Positions 60,619 through 64,000 of a stretch of DNA of 64,000 nt are shown piece after piece. How positions within the stretch are numbered: the stretch's first letter is position 1; the number at the start of each line of letters is the position of its first letter. The notes under the pieces are model-generated. The model did no database searches and was not told where the DNA came from. It saw only the letters and a list, made by a program, of their open reading frames with translations. Source of the DNA: Prolixibacter denitrificans (GTDB lineage: Bacteria; Bacteroidota; Bacteroidia; Bacteroidales; Prolixibacteraceae); assembly GCF_003014495.1 (NCBI RefSeq), contig NZ_PYGC01000005.1:1-64000 (forward strand), written 5' to 3'. A program made the position numbers and the translations under genes.

Positions 60619-61974
60619 ATGCTGAAACATACATTGAAAATTTTACTGCCAGTTCTGTTTTTATTCGCAGGTTCGGCTCAAACCTTTGCTCAGGACAAAG
60701 TTATCGACCAGATAGTTGCTGTTGTTGGAGGAAACATCATTCTGAAATCGGATATCGAAACACAGTATCTGCAGATGCAGGCACAGGGTGCCACCTCTAC
60801 CGGAGACATGAAGTGTGAGATTCTGGAGAACCTGCTCGAACAAAAATTGCTGTTGGCAGAAGCACAACTCGATACAACCATTACGGTAACGGATAACCAG
60901 ATCAACCAGGAGATGGACCGCCGTATGCAGTACTTTATTGAGCATATTGGTTCGGAAAAAGCCGTGGAAGAGTATTTCCATAAGCCCATCATCCAAATTA
61001 AGGCCGATATGGAAGACGCCATCCGGGAACAATTGATGACACAACAGATGCACTCAAAAATCACTGAAAACGTGTCTGTAACGCCTTCCGAAGTTCGTCG
61101 TTTTTATAAAAACATGAAGCCGGACGAAATCCCAATGGTAAAAGAACAACTTCAATATGCTGAAATTACCGTTCTTCCAAAAATCAGTGAGAAAGAAGAC
61201 CTCCGGGTAAAAACTCAGCTTCGTGACCTGAAAAAAAGGGTGGAAAACGGAGAAAACTTTGCCACACTGGCTGTACTCTATTCCGAAGGACCTTCGGCTC
61301 GTAACGGTGGTGAACTGGGCTACCTGGGACGTGGCCAGCTCGACCCGGCGTTTGCAGCCGTTGCTTTTAACCTGAAACCGGGTAAAGTATCGAAAGTTGT
61401 GAAGAGTGAAATGGGTTATCATATCATTCAGCTCATCGACCGGAAAGGTGAAAAAGTGAACGTTCGCCACATCATTATTAAACCGAAAGTGAGCCCGAAA
61501 GAACTGGATCACGCCAAAGAGCATATCGACAGCATAGCCGACTACATTCGCCGTGACAGCATTTCATGGGAGCGCGCTGCTTACCTCTACTCGTTCGATA
61601 AAGATACGCGGAACAATAGCGGGCTGGTAATTAACCCGAATACCGGTTCTTCCAAGTTCGAAATAAGTCAATTAGATCCGGCTGTCAGTAAGGTGATCAC
61701 AAAAATGAAAATCGGTGAAATTTCCGATCCTTTCCTCATGCAGGATCCCAAACGTCAGCGGCAGGTTTACACCATCGTTAAGCTGCTGGACAAAAGCAAA
61801 CCACACAAAGCGAATCTGGCCGAAGATTACCAGATGCTGAGTGATATGTGCCTGCAGAAGAAAAAGGAAAAGGTATATCAGAACTGGATTGCTGACCGGG
61901 TAGCCAAAACATACGTTCGTATCGACGACTCGTATGTCAATTGCAACTTCAAGTTCAAGAACTGGGTTAAATAA
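60619..61974 (+). CDS. surA: SurA-type peptidyl-prolyl isomerase/chaperone
   Basis: 451 residues from ATG 60619 (an upstream ATG at 60565 would precede the signal peptide by 18 residues). Signal peptide LKILLPVLFLFAGSAQTFAQ. The SurA N-domain is DQIVAVVGGNIILKSDIETQYLQMQ with the downstream ENLLEQKLLLAEAQ. The first parvulin domain is intact (GPSARNGGELGYLGRGQLDPAFAAVAF; VKSEMGYHIIQLIDRKG), the second diverged (VRHIIIKPKVSPKELDHAKEHI). It delivers unfolded outer-membrane proteins in the periplasm. It is the third member of the local chaperone cluster, with moxR 12 bases downstream. Confidence 0.94.
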   Translation: MLKHTLKILLPVLFLFAGSAQTFAQDKVIDQIVAVVGGNIILKSDIETQYLQMQAQGATSTGDMKCEILENLLEQKLLLAEAQLDTTITVTDNQINQEMDRRMQYFIEHIGSEKAVEEYFHKPIIQIKADMEDAIREQLMTQQMHSKITENVSVTPSEVRRFYKNMKPDEIPMVKEQLQYAEITVLPKISEKEDLRVKTQLRDLKKRVENGENFATLAVLYSEGPSARNGGELGYLGRGQLDPAFAAVAFNLKPGKVSKVVKSEMGYHIIQLIDRKGEKVNVRHIIIKPKVSPKELDHAKEHIDSIADYIRRDSISWERAAYLYSFDKDTRNNSGLVINPNTGSSKFEISQLDPAVSKVITKMKIGEISDPFLMQDPKRQRQVYTIVKLLDKSKPHKANLAEDYQMLSDMCLQKKKEKVYQNWIADRVAKTYVRIDDSYVNCNFKFKNWVK

Positions 61975-61985
61975 TCACCTGGAAC

Positions 61986-62951
61986 ATGATGTTTAAGAAT
62001 GATACAGAAGCCGTCGATGCTTTGCGTGTTAAGCACGATGAGCTTCTTAGCGAAATACAAAAAGTTATCTATGGTCAGGACGAGATTATTAAGGAAGTCC
62101 TGATTTCCATTTTCAGTAAAGGGCATTGTCTGCTGATTGGTGTTCCCGGGTTGGCGAAAACGCTTTTGGTAAACACCATTGCCCGGGTACTTGGCTTGCA
62201 TTACAAACGCATCCAGTTTACACCCGACCTGATGCCTTCCGATATTATCGGGACGGAAATTCTGGATAAAGACCGGGCATTCAAATTTGTCAAAGGCCCG
62301 TTGTTCGCGAATATCATTCTTGCGGATGAAATCAACCGGACACCGCCGAAAACGCAGGCAGCTCTGTTGGAAGCCATGCAGGAAAAGTCGGTAACCTCTG
62401 CCGGAACAAGCTATAAGTTGGAAGAACCTTTCTTTGTGTTGGCCACGCAGAATCCAATCGAGCAGGAAGGAACCTATCCCCTACCCGAAGCACAGCTCGA
62501 CCGTTTTATGTTCTCCATCTGGCTCGATTATCCGGCTCACGAAGATGAAATGACTATCGTGAAGAACACCACTTCCGATTTTAAGAATGAAGCAAAGAAT
62601 GTTATTTCGGCTGAAGAGATTCTTCATTTTCAGGAATTGATTAAACGTGTGCCCATCAACGACAACGTGCTACGATATGCTGTAACGCTGGCCGCCAAAA
62701 CCCGTCCGGGAACCGAGCATGCACCGGCAATTACCAACGAATACCTGAAGTGGGGCGCTGGGCCAAGAGCATCACAATATCTTGTAACAGGAGCTAAAAC
62801 CCACGCAGCGCTGCATGGTAAATACTCGCCCGATATCGAGGACGTAAAAGCGGTCGCGACGGCCATTCTACGCCACCGGATTATCAAAAACTACAAGGCG
62901 GAAGCCGAAGGAATTGGTGTGGATGACATCATCGCACAACTCATGAAATAA
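61986..62951 (+). CDS. MoxR-family AAA+ ATPase
   Basis: 321 residues. Walker A is GVPGLAKTLLVNT, Walker B ILADEINRTPPKTQAALLEAMQE, sensor 1 VLATQNPIEQEGTYPLPEAQLDRFM. The C-terminal lid domain follows. MoxR ATPases act as chaperones for complex assembly, usually next to DUF58 and von Willebrand-A-domain genes. Here the neighbours are surA and an OstA-like gene instead, and DUF58 may lie outside the window. Two adjacent ATGs (61986, 61989) are possible starts. Probably in the same operon as surA (12-base gap). Confidence 0.95.
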   Translation: MMFKNDTEAVDALRVKHDELLSEIQKVIYGQDEIIKEVLISIFSKGHCLLIGVPGLAKTLLVNTIARVLGLHYKRIQFTPDLMPSDIIGTEILDKDRAFKFVKGPLFANIILADEINRTPPKTQAALLEAMQEKSVTSAGTSYKLEEPFFVLATQNPIEQEGTYPLPEAQLDRFMFSIWLDYPAHEDEMTIVKNTTSDFKNEAKNVISAEEILHFQELIKRVPINDNVLRYAVTLAAKTRPGTEHAPAITNEYLKWGAGPRASQYLVTGAKTHAALHGKYSPDIEDVKAVATAILRHRIIKNYKAEAEGIGVDDIIAQLMK

Positions 62952-62982
62952 CCACATCTGCCACTAATTTGAAAAACCACGA

Positions 62983-64000
62983 ATGAAGCTACCGGCAACA
63001 TATCGAAATGCCTTTCTCTTTTTGATAACAGTTATTGCCCTGTTTTCACTGCAGTCCTACACACCTCAGTCGCAGCCGCAGAAAAAAAAGAGACGAATAG
63101 AACTGGATCATGCCGATAGCTTGATGTACAACGAGAAGATCGTCGCTGATGCACAACGTCTAATCGGACATGTGCGACTGCATCACCAGGGAATTGTCAT
63201 GATGTGTGACAGCGCCTATTCATACAATAGTAAAAACATGGTAGATGCCTTTGGAAATGTTCACATCATCCAGGGCGACACACTCAACTTATACGGACAA
63301 TACATCAATTACAACGGCGACACCAAAATGGCTAAAGTCCGTCGGGACGTTAAGCTTGTCAACAAAACCATCACCCTGACCACCGACTCGCTCGATTTCA
63401 ACATGAATACGAATATCGGGTATTATAATCACGGTGGAAAAATCGTCGATACGGCCAATGTACTGACCAGCTGGGTTGGCCGCTATTATGCCGACCGCGA
63501 TCTGTTTTTCTTCAAAGACTCGGTGAAGGTGACCAACAAGGATTTTGTGATGCACGCCGATACGTTGGAATATCAAAGTGAAAAAGAACGTGTCATCATT
63601 GTCGGCCCGACAACCATCGAAGGAACCAAAGAAAAAGGAAAGCTCTTCTCCAGAAGTGGATGGTACGATACACAGACGAATATTTCGGAGTTGTACAAAG
63701 ATTCGCGGCTCGAACGCAATGACCAGATTCTGGAAGGCGATACATTATACTACAACAAAACGACCGGCGACGGACGGGCTTTTCACAAGGTGAAGCTTAC
63801 CGACCTGAAGAACCACACCGTCATTACCGGGAAGCATGCCATTTACAACGAAGTCAGCGACAAAGCGATGGTGACCGATTCGGCGTTATTTATGCAGTAT
63901 TCCAAAAAGGATACACTGTTCATGCATGCCGACACGCTGCGTTCGGTTCCTGATACATCAGTAACTAAAGATACATTACGAACTAAAAAAGACGACAAGA
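62983..64000 (+). CDS. OstA/LptA-like periplasmic protein (cut by window end)
   Basis: The frame is open from ATG 62983 to the end of the window (339 codons seen), so the C-terminus is missing. A hydrophobic N-terminal segment (AFLFLITVIALFSLQS) acts as signal or anchor. Then come repeated OstA-type strands: IELDHADSLMYNEKIVADAQ with RLIGHVRLHHQGIVMMCDSA, VDAFGNVHIIQGDTLNLYG and MHADTLEYQSEKERVIIVG. OstA/LptA folds are beta-jellyrolls that bridge LPS transport from inner to outer membrane. It is 31 bases after moxR. The paralogous, longer Bacteroidota OstA-like proteins fit this layout. Confidence 0.88.
   Translation, partial: MKLPATYRNAFLFLITVIALFSLQSYTPQSQPQKKKRRIELDHADSLMYNEKIVADAQRLIGHVRLHHQGIVMMCDSAYSYNSKNMVDAFGNVHIIQGDTLNLYGQYINYNGDTKMAKVRRDVKLVNKTITLTTDSLDFNMNTNIGYYNHGGKIVDTANVLTSWVGRYYADRDLFFFKDSVKVTNKDFVMHADTLEYQSEKERVIIVGPTTIEGTKEKGKLFSRSGWYDTQTNISELYKDSRLERNDQILEGDTLYYNKTTGDGRAFHKVKLTDLKNHTVITGKHAIYNEVSDKAMVTDSALFMQYSKKDTLFMHADTLRSVPDTSVTKDTLRTKKDDK

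Overview
The window reads as chromosomal DNA of an environmental member of the Bacteroidota, most likely near Marinilabiliales/Prolixibacteraceae (lineage is an inference). The basis is gene content (Wzi-type capsule protein, DUF2027-Smr protein, LytS/LytTR pair, Nudix-type sugar regulator, SurA-type cluster beside guaB, OstA-like protein, CopB ATPase with Met-rich neighbour), AT-rich leaders without strong Shine-Dalgarno sequences, and several -7 boxes of the Bacteroidota form TAnnTTTG.

Region 1 (1-16.4 kb) is sparse in genes and rich in repeats. It holds UDP-GlcNAc 2-epimerase (wecB), two paralogous WecA/TagO-type glycosyl-phosphate transferases, a Smr-domain protein, the RNase P RNA gene rnpB bracketed by two four-helix-bundle (S23/IVP-family) genes, a Wzi-family outer-membrane protein and queA. 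WecB, the two WecA-like enzymes and Wzi suggest surface-polysaccharide synthesis. The gaps are filled with interspersed repeats: three related copies of a 0.6-0.9 kb block, REP-like hairpins, and many degenerate arrays with fixed short periods (7, 8 and about 11 bases).

Region 2 (16.4-35.1 kb) is conventional: an alanine/glycine:cation symporter, a small acidic protein plus PspC protein, an orphan curlin-repeat secreted protein, Tex, a secreted protein of unknown function, a LytS-type kinase/LytTR regulator pair, a Nudix-like regulator divergent from a GH3 beta-glucosidase, an aldo/keto reductase, a TolB-like propeller protein, a HAD/CAT-like pair, an epimerase-like protein and an RpiB-family isomerase.

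Region 3 (35.1-40.2 kb) is the accessory island. It contains an AT-rich array of integron-like gene cassettes on the minus strand, with three attC-like sites and no integrase in view, then a 21-base tandem repeat, an eight-unit tandem array of exactly 41-base period, a DUF6261-like gene and more REP-like palindromes.

Region 4 (40.2-64 kb) is dense core genome: PCD/PhhB, an MprF-like protein, a copper module (CopB-type ATPase, Met-rich Spy-like protein, small Cys-rich membrane protein), DUF2007-dgkA-VOC, a DUF4153 protein, then a minus-strand run of nucleic-acid genes (dinB, DEAD helicase, RlmI-like methyltransferase, 3'-5' exonuclease, DUF5063, recQ). On the plus strand follow guaB, three parvulin/SurA-type periplasmic chaperones, a MoxR ATPase and an OstA-like gene cut by the window end. 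The last group links outer-membrane protein folding to LPS/envelope biogenesis.
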